This document shows, one piece after another, positions 51,553-63,259 of a stretch of 64,000 bases of DNA (positions within the stretch are counted from its first letter, which is position 1; each line of letters starts with the position of its first letter). The stretch is from Malaya genurostris. Its lineage: Eukaryota; Arthropoda; Insecta; Diptera; Culicidae. Both the position numbers and the translations under genes were made by a program. The notes below the pieces were generated by a model that did not search any database, was not told where the DNA came from, and saw only the letters and a list, made by a program, of their open reading frames with translations. The DNA is taken from positions 83,248,935-83,312,934 of the forward strand of contig NC_080572.1 of assembly GCF_030247185.1 (NCBI RefSeq), written 5' to 3'.

Positions 51553-52850
51553 TGCCTTTCTCATATAGAAAGGTTATGAAATTACTGTGAAAACCGACTT
51601 TAGAACGGAGGCCCGGAGGGCCGTTCGACTCAGTTGTGCACCAAAAAAGTGAAATGTGTACACAAACATAGATTCAAACGAAAGGTGTTATGGTTCCATG
51701 GATCGCTATTGAATTTTATCCCGGTTCAATTTCCGGTTCTGTAATTACAAGGAAATATGTGCCAAATTATGAGTAAATGGGCACTTAATTTTCGCGGAAA
51801 TTTCTGTACAAACTTTACAAACTAAGAAGCAAATAACAAGTCTTAAAATTCTTTAAAAAGTCCCCGGAAAACTAATCCAGATCCGACTTTCGGTACCGGT
51901 ATTACAGTGCGATTAGTGAGTGATGGCGAAACGAGGTGCACATTTTTATACAACTTACTGCTTAATTCATCTAGTTGGCAGATCTTGTTAGTTAGTGAAT
52001 ATATGAAACTACTTTGGGAAGACTATTTCCCGGTTTCCGCTTCCGAAAGCACCGATAATAGTGAAGAAAATCTCCAAAAACGGAACTCAATTCGATTCCT
52101 CTCTAACGGATAAACCGATTTTTACGAATCATAATTCAAATTAAAGCTTTCATTGTCTTTAAATATACTGTACAATTTCGTCCAGATCCGACTTCCGGTT
52201 CCGAAATTATAGGGCGATGAGTGTCAAAACATTCAAATTGTCATTAAAAATGACGATGCAAAACTAGTACGCGACGATACGTGCGGCTTTGCTCCGTTCG
52301 CAACGTGATTTGTTTAATTTCGTATAGCGTGCAGGGTTGCCACATTCAAATCTATATTTTTCAGGTGAAAAAAATGTTAATTTGTTAATCTTTTGTTCAA
52401 TTTGTAGTCTATATTAGTTACTTACTAAACGAACTGACTTCGGTTATACTGGTTCTACGTTCCCGATTCCAGAAGTACCGTAAATAGTGATCAAAAACTC
52501 TAAAACGAGACTTATTTAACTATTTCTGAGATGATTTGATCAATTTCCACAAACAGGCTCAAATAAAAGTTTCTATAGTCTTATAGGTTTAGTTTCTTTC
52601 TGGTCCGACTTCAGGTTCCAGATCTATAGGGTAAAGTGTGTTTAATCATTTAGTGCGACGATGCAAAATAAAGAAAAATTCTTATTAACCTCACATAACT
52701 GTTTACAAATTTAAAAGGTTATGTTAGTTTATACCCAAAGAAATTTTCTTATTTTATTCAAGATTGAAAAAAAAAATCTTGACAGAATCTTCCAGTGATA
52801 TTTTTGGAAATATAAGTAATATGAGAAAGGCATCATTACACCACTAGGTG
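51553..52850 (+). repeat. CCGGTTCC repeat family, best-preserved copy
   Basis: The left edge is TTTGCCTTTCTCATATAGAA. The right edge is TGAGAAAGGCATCATTACAC then CACTAGGTGG. Internally the phrase GATCCGACTTCCGGTTCC recurs in variants about every 300 bp, each followed by a GGGCGAT or similar block. There is no coding frame. Relatives lie at 8868, 22880, 31480 and 58735. I know similar sequence as abundant in Aedes but cannot name the family. Confidence 0.55.
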
Positions 52851-54980
52851 GATTAAAAAAGTTTTTTTTAAGGAAACCCAAAAAATTAAAAATGGTGTTT
52901 TTAATCCGTTATACTCATCCTCTCTTAATGAAATCGCGACCATTCAAATCTAATTAGAACAGTGGTAAAGATTTAAATTCGGTTACCAAAAGGAGAAATG
53001 TTCAGAACCATACAAAACGGTTGAAGGATAGTGTTGTTTCTATCATAGAACAGATATTAATGAGAATATTCGGGGGTTACATAGGAAATACCGGGGCTAA
53101 ACTGAACACTTTTTGGAAATTGAAAAAAAAAAAACATCCGCTACAACTAGGTTTTTACCCAGGATTATCGTTACCGTTGTACAGATTCAACCTTCTGTCC
53201 ATTGATCAAAATAATTGCAAGGTTTTGTAAGATATTTAAGCTGTCCGGTTAATCTCGTGTGCGGTTTAAGGGGCTATCCATAAAAGACGTCACGCCGCAA
53301 GGGGACCCCCTCCCCTTTCACGTTTTATGAAACACCCCCCGTGTTTCATAAAACGTGACCTTTTGTGACAGGGGGAAGGGAGAAAGGTTTTTGGAATGTG
53401 ACGTCCAATATTTTCAATGAGCGCATTTTTGAAATACCTAATTATATAACTGCTTTGCTCTATTTCCTGAAAAAATCTCCTCAATAAACGTTTACATTCT
53501 ATAGGAAAACGTGTATTTGTTGATGTAAGCTTCTTCTTGTAAATTCGGAAATGAATGATGCAAGAAATCATTTCTGTTGTGATCAACAAAAGTGCACGGA
53601 GGAACGAGTAAATTAGCGAAATTAATCAATTTTGACTAATATGAGTAAAAAAGAAAAATATGCCTTCAAACGGTTTAACTTAAGTAATGAACTGACATTT
53701 TTTTCAGTAATTTGATTTTCTAGCATTGATAATAGTATATCATAAGAATTTCTCTTATCTGATTCTGGTGCAGTTTATTCAATTGTACTCCATTTGAAAA
53801 AGGGCGGGAGATCAACGATTTCAGACGTAGATCATGTCATGTCTTATCTTAATCATATGTGATTTTCCTCCACCAACATCAAAGCTTATCGAATCATCCA
53901 ATGATTGAACTTACATAAATCAAGAATCATTTTAACTCAAATTCACTACCCATTGTGTGACAAAAGATCAGTACCGATATTTATCGATGTGATTTAAAAT
54001 TCACTGATCAACTGATCTTGAAAAGATTCTTCGGCAGTGATCTCGTTTTGATGAGGTTTTGGTCTTTATTTTCTCAGCCCTGTATGCTACACTAAGGAAA
54101 TATAATTCTTCACATAAAACAATAATATATCTGTGCACCCCTAGGAGGATATTCCACATTACAAATTTTTTTAAACTGGGAGCGAAAGAAATATCATTTA
54201 TGGAAAGGAGTCGATTCTGTCACGAATTCCTAACAAATTTACCATACTATTCGTTATACTACAGGCAAGAATATTGTGTCTTCCCCAACGGCTCATAAAA
54301 ACTTGCTTCTCATTCAGTTTACATTTATAAAAAATTCATGCTTTCTGTTTCCGTTAGTTCAACATCTTGCCTGCGGTGAGAAACAACTATTTTTTTTTTA
54401 TTTCTCATCTGACAGGGCTGTCAACTGAACAAGCTGTTTCGGTATTCGGTCACCTTCTCACACTTAACTTCAGTGGATTCTCGTGCACTGAGAGCAGTTC
54501 ACTCTCGCTGTAAAAACTCTCCGAATCAGCTCTGATAACAGCTACAACAACTTGTGATACTCATGTTTATGGGAGGAAAATCATCATTAGTCATTGAACG
54601 CTCTACCGTGAAAATGTTTCGGGCTGGTAAGATGCTGAGAAAAATTGCTAGCTGTCAGTTTTCTCCGCCAAATGATTTTCCATTCCGCGAATACATAACA
54701 TTTCAGCTACCACGAAAATTTGAGCAGGTTTCGTGTAGCACTCGCAAAAGGGTATAAGTTGCGATTTGAATCAAGAATCTTTATCTTCAGTCCTGTTGTC
54801 CAGGAAGTTGTCTATCCACCCACTCATTGCTTCGCTGATAAAGTTGAGGTATTCCTCAACCGGAGTGTTTTTCGTCCTAAGACATTTTAAGGTTGAATGA
54901 ATTCAACTTCTGAATATTTCGCTCTGCAAATCATATGATAAAATCCGGATCAGAACCTAATTGATAACACAGCTTTTCTA
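52851..54980. other. Unassigned sequence containing a perfect hairpin
   Basis: Apart from the hairpin at 53318-53358, set in a GGGGCTATCCATAAAAGACG-type MITE-like context, no feature is supported. Confidence 0.35.
53318..53358. repeat. Perfect 18-bp hairpin with CCCCC loop
   Basis: TCACGTTTTATGAAACAC, five C, then its exact reverse complement. The left neighbourhood GGCTATCCATAAAAGACGTC resembles the end of a widespread insect MITE, but a matching right end was not found. Confidence 0.7.
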
Positions 54981-56094
54981 CACGGAACGACCGAAATCAG
55001 CATTTTCGCGAAAAATTTAGTTGATTTGCTGATTTTAGTTAGTTATTTTTTGAGACAACTAAAAAAATCTTACTTTTGCTGATTTAGATTTTTTATTCTC
55101 ATTCCCTTAATAATAATAAAATATTTGTTGAAATGACTATTTTTTTTAGTTGAATTCACAAATTAAACGTACTGTCATTTCTTAGCTAAGGCACACTTCA
55201 TATCCAGTCAACTAATTTTTTAGTTGAATTAAAGAAATATAATGTTGTTTTCAACCAATATGAATGGTTGAATTGGCTTCTGCAATCTGCAGCTATATGG
55301 CGCCCTGTCACCGAAACGGTAACACCTTAATGACTACTAGCCACTAGATGGCACACTACTGCCGAAAAAAATTCAGACGCGGTTGTCTTTTCTATATTGG
55401 CAGGTATAAATACGATGTTGTGTTGGAGAAAAAGACATAAACGAAACGTAAACATCTTTTTGAATTTTTTTTCTTCTAAATCACTGTTTCTTCATTCTCA
55501 CTGAAAACTTTGAGCACTCGGAAAACAAAAACCGAATACAAATAGTACACCGGACGGCGCATCTCGGAAGGTTTGAAGATACAAAAAACCTTCATCACAA
55601 TTAGAGTGAAACATTCGAAATTCACATCACTGTTCCGCGTAAAAACATTATTACGCACAATCGCTTCAAGTGCGCACAAATTCTGAATAAATACACTTTC
55701 CACTAACAGTTTACGTAACACATGCGAAAAACATCTAAACAATTTGCGAGCAGTTTCAACAAGACTGTCCCTTTTAGCTTTTTAATGGATTGTTTTGCTT
55801 TGACACTGCTGTCCTTCAGTAATGACGGTGATAGATAAATAGAATCAAAGTTTCTGATTTTAATAACGAAATTAGTTGTCAATGAGAATTTCGTGTTGGA
55901 TTGAAATATTGCTGGTTTGTGTCCAGAATATTCGCCAACTAAACACATTCTCTAAAAATAAGAGTTTTTTTCAGCACAGTAAATTCTACATTTTAACTAA
56001 TTTTATAGTTATTTTGGAAATTTTGTTGTTAGAATCAACTAATTCAAAAACAGTAATACGAATTAGGCGCAGAGCTAATTTCGGTCGTTCCGTG
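54981..56094 (+). mobile_element. TA-target DNA transposon, copy B (1,114 bp)
   Basis: Ends and interior are almost identical to copy A at 42960-44117. TA lies at 54979-54980 and 56095-56096. The main difference is the absence of 44 bp near 55714, at an AC|GTAAAC junction. High identity of the two copies implies recent or shared origin. Confidence 0.85.
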
Positions 56095-56096
56095 TA

Positions 56097-58190
56097 TAGA
56101 TTTTTTTCAAGAGTATGCTTATATATTCACGCACACGAGTACACGAATTTGCGATCCATACATACAAGAGAAAGATGTTGAAATTTCTCACAACATGCCT
56201 ATGCAGGATTGTGGCTAGCTATCATAATGGGAAGTAAGAGCCCTCAAAAAGTTATTGAACTGCTCGAAATATCCTTAAAAGCACATCTATGAGAAACGCA
56301 CCCACCCTTCAGCGCTTCATTCCAGTATTGTCGTTCTTTTCACTTGGACAAAGGTTAACGAATCGAGGTCAAGGTAAGACAATCTGTCGAAAAGATAGAT
56401 GCTATCTTCCAGCCAGACTGATATGCGTGAAGTGAAGCGAGATAGGTAACTGCTCAACCATAATCTTGATGCATTTTGCCAACACTTCGGATAATTTACC
56501 GTGCAAATATGACACCACATACTGTAGCTCAGCAGCGAACATTGATTTAATACTCACAGTAAACGTTCTCCGCTGCTTCGGGTTAGGTTTTATATTAGAT
56601 TCTTTAAGCTTCATCTAGTTGAATTAATAATGCATCAGTTTCAAGTCTTCTTTCACACGTAAATATTTAAACAATTGTATTCCTTCCTGTTGTGACAATA
56701 ACACACTCCAACTCCTGGCCGCACAGAAAGCCACCTAACATAACGATCATCGAAATTTTCTTCACATACGCCTTATCCACAATCTCATGCCAACCACAGG
56801 ATGTCAGATGAAAAAAGCTCACCTAACTTCTTTCCACTACATTAATCATTCACCTCGGCAAATATCTGCGTTAGTAGACGCTTCTGTGGACCTAAAATAA
56901 AACACCGTTTCTGTGATATGCCTTTCTAGCAGTCCTTTTGGATTTGCAAAATCAGCGGACCCAGCAGAAATCCATCACAATCCACTGTTTTTCGTTCTTC
57001 AAGCGTTCACTTTTCGCTGTTATTCTGTCCGAACCTTTACTATATAAGTCCCATTCACTAACACCTGATGTCTCGGTGAGTGTGTAGTAGACAACAGCAC
57101 GTGGCGATCAAGAGACGAGACGCGACGGTATCGTCAGGACCGCCGAGGTAGTCCTAGAATCGTGCAAAAAAATCCCCCAAAAAAATGCACTCGCACCACG
57201 CTGCACGGATTTTTGGCACAGGAGATCTGAACCAAGTCTCGTCCGGGACTAATCGAATATAGTACGCTCGGAACAGTAACAACCGACGGTGAAGCAGTTG
57301 CAGAAAAGCAGCTCAGTTGGGAGCCTTCCCTTCGTAGTACGTTCTCGTTTCGTTCTCTCGCGAACAAGTTATCCCATGTGTCAGAAGCTTTCCTTCTCGG
57401 ATTCACCAGTTCCACGCCCGACAGAGTTCAGCATCCAGCATCCACACGTGTGATAAGGAAGAGCGGGAGCAAGAGCATCCCATCCTTGTAGGCTAAATTG
57501 GGGCGCGGCACGCACGCGCGTCATTTCCAGACGAGAGAAAATACAGACAATGATCGTGAGAAGGAATCAGTGATAGCTTTCTGAGCCCTCATCTCCCCCC
57601 TACCCCCTTCATCTCATCGTTCACTTTGTTTGATTATTTCTCTCTCACCTGGGCACAACCGTGAGAACTGATCCTTATCTCCCGATGTACTCTTCGGTAG
57701 GAAACTGGCGGCGGGAATATATAAACATCTCGTTTGTCGCTTGCACGCCTACCTGTAGTGGGTGAGGTCAAAACAACTATTCGAATAAGAGATTTCGGTT
57801 TTGAACCCTCCACAAACAATTACATATTTCTTTGGTTTGTTCAAAATTTACAAATCTTAGGTACTGCGATGGTCATTTAGCATATCAGAATAACATGCTG
57901 TTTAGTACAGTTTGATTCAATTTACCGAGATTATCATAGCTCTCATCGTTTTCGATGACCTGCTGACTGACCCCTAGCTTTGGGTAATCTGGGCAAACAC
58001 CCGCAACTGGATAAAAAAAATTTCAGCCGGGGTGCTAACATATCCAAACATAAACAAATATTGTCATAGTTACGACGCTTGTAGCGATCAGACGCTTCTT
58101 GTTTTGCTTCAAATGATGATTAGACTGAAACTGACATTGAACCGAGTTCATCGAGGGGTCCTATTCAAATGATACATGAGAAATCGTAGA
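56097..58190. other. Unassigned, less AT-rich sequence
   Basis: The stretch about 56700-57800 is visibly less AT-rich than its surroundings and contains TATATAAG at 57041 and AATATATAAACATCTCG at 57716. No transposon signature or coding exon was recognised. It could hold the promoter or 5' UTR of a host gene outside the window. Confidence 0.3.
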
Positions 58191-58194
58191 CCAC

Positions 58195-58315
58195 TACGAG
58201 TTTATCTTGGGCCAAAAGACCATTATGCGAAATGACTGTTATACCAAATGACTTTATGCCAAACGGCGTTATGCCAAACTGTATTATACCAAATGACCTT
58301 TTGCCAAATGGGCCG
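58195..58315 (+). repeat. 15-16 bp minisatellite, TTATGCCAAATGAC type
   Basis: Six to seven imperfect units such as ATTATGCGAAATGAC, TTATACCAAATGAC and TTATGCCAAACGGC. The reverse strand reads as a repeated FGI-containing peptide without other coding signs. Confidence 0.75.
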
Positions 58316-58734
58316 CCCCCATGTCCCCACTTAAATGTACAGAACAACCCAACTAACCACGACGCATTATAACTCTACATTAATTCAGCTTTGAAAATTC
58401 GAGCGAAATTTGATTAAATGCAGCGGAGTTACACATGTTTTTACTATGCTATTATGAATTTGATTATTAGACTCTTATAGGATTATTATTCCTATAGTTA
58501 TTGATAAAGTTTCGTTGCTCCAAAATATAGCATTGAATGTCGATATATAGCGCAGCGGAAGGTTGTTGTAAAATAATGCTCAGTTACATTTTGAATGCAA
58601 GTTCAATGCACTAGTTTATATTCAAGTTCTGAAGATTTTATGCAATTTTGCCATCGCACTCTAAATTACGATTCAAATGTTTGTTGTATCCGAAAACATG
58701 CAATATTTTTTGGTAGGACCATAAGACCTTTCAT

Positions 58735-59171
58735 TTGACCCTAAGATTGGGCATAATTCCAGAACCGGAAGTCGGATTCAGATGAAATTCAGGAATTTCG
58801 TATGGGATCGGAAGACCTTTCATTTGAATATAAGTTTGTGGAATTCGTTTGAACCATCGCTGAGAAAAGTGAGTGAGATCCATTTTGGTATATATGACCA
58901 CTATTTCCGGTACTTCCGGAACCGGATAACGGGAACCAGGATAGTCGGAATCGGTTTGTTTAGTTGCCTACTGATAATAACTATCGATTTGTGTAGTTTT
59001 GAGACCAGTTTAACATTTTTTTTACGTTTTTTGTTTCGCACATACACACACAGACATTGCTCAGCTCGATGAACTGAGTCGAATGGTATATGATACTTGG
59101 CCCTCCGGGGGAATTTTCACTAGTCGGGTTTTCAAGTGATTGCATAACCTTTCTGTATGAGAAAGGCAAAA
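58735..59171 (+). repeat. CCGGAACCGG repeat family, short copy
   Basis: Contains CCAGAACCGGAAGTCGGAT, TTCCGGAACCGGATAAC, a CACACACAGACATT run and the terminal CTGTATGAGAAAGGCAAAA. The segment TCAAGTGATTGCATAACC at 59132 is the unoccupied equivalent of the target of the ORF1-only retroposon. Confidence 0.55.
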
Positions 59172-59439
59172 TATGAAAATGTTTGACCCTACGGCTCCTG
59201 CAGTAATAAATTGTTCAACGATTTGTTTTAGTTTAGGCGTAGAGCCGTCTAGAGCTAGTTTTTAATCATCAGTATCGTGCGCAAAAATAGATGGGGAGAA
59301 ATAGACTGGTGATCATTGTATGTGTTTCTGTTGATTTTGTTTCCGTCGATACGGGACTGTAAGTGAATACCGTGGTGGCTAAGTACAGCGAAGCATGCTT
59401 AGTTTTCGTCCAATCAATTGGACTTCATGTGTTTTCATA

Positions 59440-59512
59440 TGCAGGGTAGTTTAATTGGTAAAACAATTTCCCCGGTTAGGAGTTAGCTACGGGTTCGAGT
59501 CCCGTCTCTGCG
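59440..59512 (+). tRNA. tRNA-like sequence (pseudo-tRNA)
   Basis: Acceptor TGCAGGG/CTCTGCG, D arm GTTT/AAAC with GGTA, T arm ACGGG/CCCGT with loop TTCGAGT. The A box is TAGTTTAATTGG and the B box GGTTCGAGTCC. The anticodon arm is imperfect (TTTCC/GGAGT, loop CCGGTTA). No T at position 33 and no clear isotype. It is unrelated in sequence to the three copies near 2 kb. Confidence 0.45.
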
Positions 59513-60830
59513 GTAACATTTTCGCGGTTTTCATTACATCATTGTGTTCATATGTCAGTTTTCCAATTTGTTTCCCCGTTAGATACTGATCATATTAATA
59601 AATTGTATCCATTGATTCTACAGACAAAAGCCTTTGAACTCGTTTTTCTCGAAAGCAGGTTTTGAAAAACCCGTATCCATCGTCATTAAAAAAACTCCTT
59701 TTTTCAAATTTTGCACACACTTTCTACATAAATAATACCAGACCCATACCAGACCGCTTTTCATTGTTTATTACTTTGGGGAGGTTTCACACCTACAAAA
59801 TGGCAGATTTTTTCATGAAAAATCGTAGTTTTGACTTTAAACAATCACCAAAAATTCAAAAAATTTTAAAAAAATCAGTTTTTTAATGTGGAACACATTT
59901 TTGTTTTCTATATAGCGGTGCAAACTAGAAACTCAAGAAAAATACACGTAGAAATGTGGTCAGGTTTTGAACAATTACAGCTCAGTCAATTTTGTATCAA
60001 TTATTAATATTATGTCACCATTTGATTGGAAATATATCTACGTATTGATTTGAATGTTCAGAGCCATGTATTTTGAATTTTATATCATTGAAATGTTGAT
60101 TAATAGCTAGCAGTGCCCTATTTTGTCTGCAAAAAATCTCCGGCATACCGGATTTTCCTGCCATATTCGACGGTTTTGAAGGAGTAAGCTATATATCAAA
60201 GGGAAAGCATCGCTCTGATTGGTCAATCGAAGCAAAAGCAAAGCTGTTGAAAGCACGCGAATCTACAAATAGAAGCGAAATTATAGCTAACGTTTCAGTC
60301 TTATGCGTAGCTTGCTAGAGGTAGGTTGTTGCTACACAGCAAGACAAAAGTGCCATAAACGATTTGAAGCTTTTATTGGTATGCTCTGATCTTGTGTCAT
60401 GCAAGATTGGAATCCCATGTTATGTCGTTTCGCCTGAGAAATTGACAACTACCCCAGGGTAAATTTTGAGTGCATAAGACTAATTTCTAATTTATATAAG
60501 ATGAACTCGATTGATAATGAGAAATATTTTATCGCTTCAACCGAAATCGCAAAATGGTAGTAATGGTAGAGAAACGCTATAAAAATTACTGCTTGCATAC
60601 AAAACTTGAACACAAGCTTGGTGAAGAGAAGCTTAAATATCGATATCCGTCTCGCAAGCATGTACAAACATTTAATTGTATACTTTTGGGCTATTGATGT
60701 AATTTCGTCGGCTACGAAACAAATACAAATCACGATAAATAGAGTCTATATTCTGGGTTCGCGTGTTCGGTGTTGCGGATTCAAAAGTGTGACGATTAAT
60801 TGAAAATGTCAATCATTGGAAATTTTGGTT
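59513..60830. other. Unassigned, with one repeat
   Basis: The repeat at 59640-59885 is shared with 51065-51285. The remainder shows no supported feature. Confidence 0.35.
59640..59885 (+). repeat. Unclassified repeat, copy 2
   Basis: Same order of blocks as 51065-51285, including AAAAATCGTAGTTTTGACTT near its end. Confidence 0.5.
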
Positions 60831-61214
60831 GCCTTGTTCCACATCAACGGCTCGAACAACCCCATCGGGCTGATCCTTGTAGTTTTTTCATCACTTAGAC
60901 ATTACCATCCCTCCTTTAAATAGGCTTCAGTTTCAGCGATAACCTCTCCATTCGTGCGAAATTTCTTACCGGCGAGCATTTTTTCAGGTCTGCGAACAGG
61001 CAGTAAAAGCTGGGAGTCAAATCTGGCGAATACGTTGGATGTGGGAGCAATTCGAAGATCTATTTATGTAAAGACTGTACCAGAAAGTATGGACGCAACC
61101 AAAAACCGCTGCCATTTCGCAATGGTTCAGAATCTGTCAATTTTTATGGCTGCGTCCTGTTGTTTACACTCTGCTCTAACCACTTGTGCAGTTGTTTATT
61201 CGTTTTCATTAGTT

Positions 61215-62240
61215 TGTTTCGAAATCCGTTGACAACGTCGAAAAATTGTGTACAAATGGTGCACAGAACGCGGACTGTCATTGAGAAAGATAGCAAAAAT
61301 GGAAGGAGTAAGTGAAAAAGTCGTGCGAAATGCAATCAGGAAGTTCGGTGAAGAGAACATCTTTGAGGATAAACCGAAAACGGGTCGAAAAAAAGGTCCT
61401 GCTAACTCTCAGTTGGATAAACGAATACTGAAGGCGTTCGAGTAAAAGAAGGAGGTTTCAGTTCGAGATGTGGCCAAAAAGTGGACACTTCGAAGTCAAA
61501 TGTTCTTCGTGCTAGAAAACGTTTGAATCTTCGAACCTATAAGAAGCAGAAACAACCAAAACGTAGTCCGAAACAAGAAGCATCGATCAGGCCGAGGGTT
61601 GTACAATAGCTGTACAATACGATTCTTGCTGGAAAATTTGAACTGCATAACCATGGACGACGAAACCTACGTGAAACTCGATTACAAATCCTTGCCGGGA
61701 CCACAATATTATACGGTGCGAGGAGGGCAAGTGTTTAACCAGTCCGAGACATCGATTGAAGTCGAAAAATTTGGTAAGAGAGCTATGGTCTGGCAAGCAA
61801 TTTGTAGTTGCGGTAAGATTTCGAAACCTCTCATCACCACTGCTTCAATGAACAGCGAAATATACATCAAGGAATGTTTACAAAAACGACTTCCACCCAT
61901 GATTCGAAGCCACAAGGATCCTGTTGTCTTCTGGTCAGATCTTGCTTATTGCTACTACTCGAAATCAACGGTAGAATGGTATACTATCAAAAATATCACT
62001 CTCGTCCCAAAAGATATGAATCCACCAAATTGCCCACAACTTCGACCAATTGAGGAATTTTGGGCATTAACGAAGGCACATCTTAGGAAACATGTCTCGG
62101 CAGCCGAAACCATTCAACAGTTTGAAAAAGATTGGAAAAAGTGTCAAAACTTGTCGCCAATAGTCTGTATGGAATTTAATGAGGATCGCTCGCAAGAAGG
62201 TGCGCCAGCTAGTCTACAATGGCTAAGTAGCAAATGTTGA
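61215..62240 (+). pseudogene. DD37E transposase, catalytic triad present but frame broken
   Basis: The start Met region is lost. MYKWCTERGLSLRKIAKMEG opens the HTH part, which stops at 61443. A frameshifted VRDVAKKW segment follows. From 61599 a 213-residue frame carries ITMDDETYVKLD (first Asp), FWSDLAYCYYS (second Asp) and NPPNCPQLRPIEEFWALTK (Glu, 37 residues later). A frameshift near 62145 garbles the C-terminus. All three acidic residues remain but the protein is split. Confidence 0.8.
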
Positions 62241-62266
62241 GAATAATATTCTGTTGTCGTAGTCTA

Positions 62267-62517
62267 CACAGAAAGAAAAGATGAAACTTACACGACATGT
62301 AAACCAATCGTACTATTAAACAGACTTCAGTTGAAACGAAAATCAGATTTAAAGCCATGATCGATGTAAAATTACATTGAAATGCATTTACTTTTTCATC
62401 GAACAATGCTGTATATTTACAAATCGCTTAGTTTTGTGATGTAACATTCCATTCAATTACCTGCTCCAAATATGTGCATGAAAATAAATGTAAATTCACA
62501 AAATATTTTTATCAGTG
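62267..62517. mobile_element. 251-bp TA-target MITE inside the DD37E element
   Basis: TA lies at 62265-62266 and 62518-62519. The ends are CACAGAAAGAAAAGATG and, reversed, CACTGATAAAAATATT, imperfect inverted repeats followed by TTACA or TTTAC. The homologous unoccupied site is in the copy at 9702-10884 (GTAGTCTAATATTATCAG near 10776). It is related in style to the MITEs at 8194-9136. Confidence 0.8.
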
Positions 62518-62987
62518 TAATATTATCAGTATATCGAATAAAATTTGAATATCTAGCACTTGTGAATTATTTACAGCGAAATTAAAGTGCGACCATACTT
62601 TCTGTAACAGTCTTTAGTTTTGCCATTTTTTCGATTGACTTGTTTTGGTCAACAGTGAGCAAACGCAACACCCACTTTGAACAGAGCTTTCTCATAGTCA
62701 AATGATCATGTAATATAGAGCCAACACGTTCTTTTGATATCTTTACGATGTCGGCTAACCCACGCAACTTCACTTTTCGATCATTCAAAACCATTTTGTG
62801 GATTTTTTTATGTTTTCTGGTGTTACCGTCTCATTTCGACGTCTCTACGACCACGTTGGCAGTTAGCAAACCAACGTTTTATTTTTGTTGAACGGTATTT
62901 TTTCACATCCAGAAGCAGTGTAAAATTAAAACACGAAATTATTTTTGATCCATTGTTATGAAAACAACACAAGTAGCGTCACTCTTA

Positions 62988-63259
62988 TGTCGTTTTCGTT
63001 TTTAAATTGCACTACACTGGTGTAGCGAAAGCTGCACTGAAACCGTTCGTTTTTACCAATTGCACTACACCAGTGCTACACTTTTTCTGCACCGATACCA
63101 CTGGTGTAGCACTCATCAAAAGTTTGGTGTAGCTCTGTGCAATGGAATCGTTTATTGTAGTCAATGGTTACTGTTTATGTTTTCGTCATTTTTGTTCGTT
63201 TATTCATGCCTCAGTGTAGCACTGCACCGGTGTAGTGCAAATTAAAAACGAAAACGCCA
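62988..63259. mobile_element. 272-bp TTA-target MITE (Harbinger-like)
   Basis: TTA lies at 62985-62987 and 63260-63262. Ends are TGTCGTTTTCGTTTTTAAAT and, reversed, TGGCGTTTTCGTTTTTAATT, extending into GCACTACAC. The interior has several palindromic GCACTACAC...GTGTAG modules. The unoccupied site is at 50875-50890 (CACTCTTAGCACAATAAC). Confidence 0.8.

Larger units (their letters stand above)
61072..62614 (+). mobile_element. ITmD37E-type (DD37E) element, longer copy, with nested MITE
   Basis: Left end AAGACTGTACCAGAAAGTAT, reversed right end AAGACTGTTACAGAAAGTAT. TA lies at 61070-61071 and 62615-62616. Without the 251-bp MITE and its TA it is about 1,290 bp. Same family as 9702-10884, but lacking that copy's two deletions. 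Confidence 0.85.
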
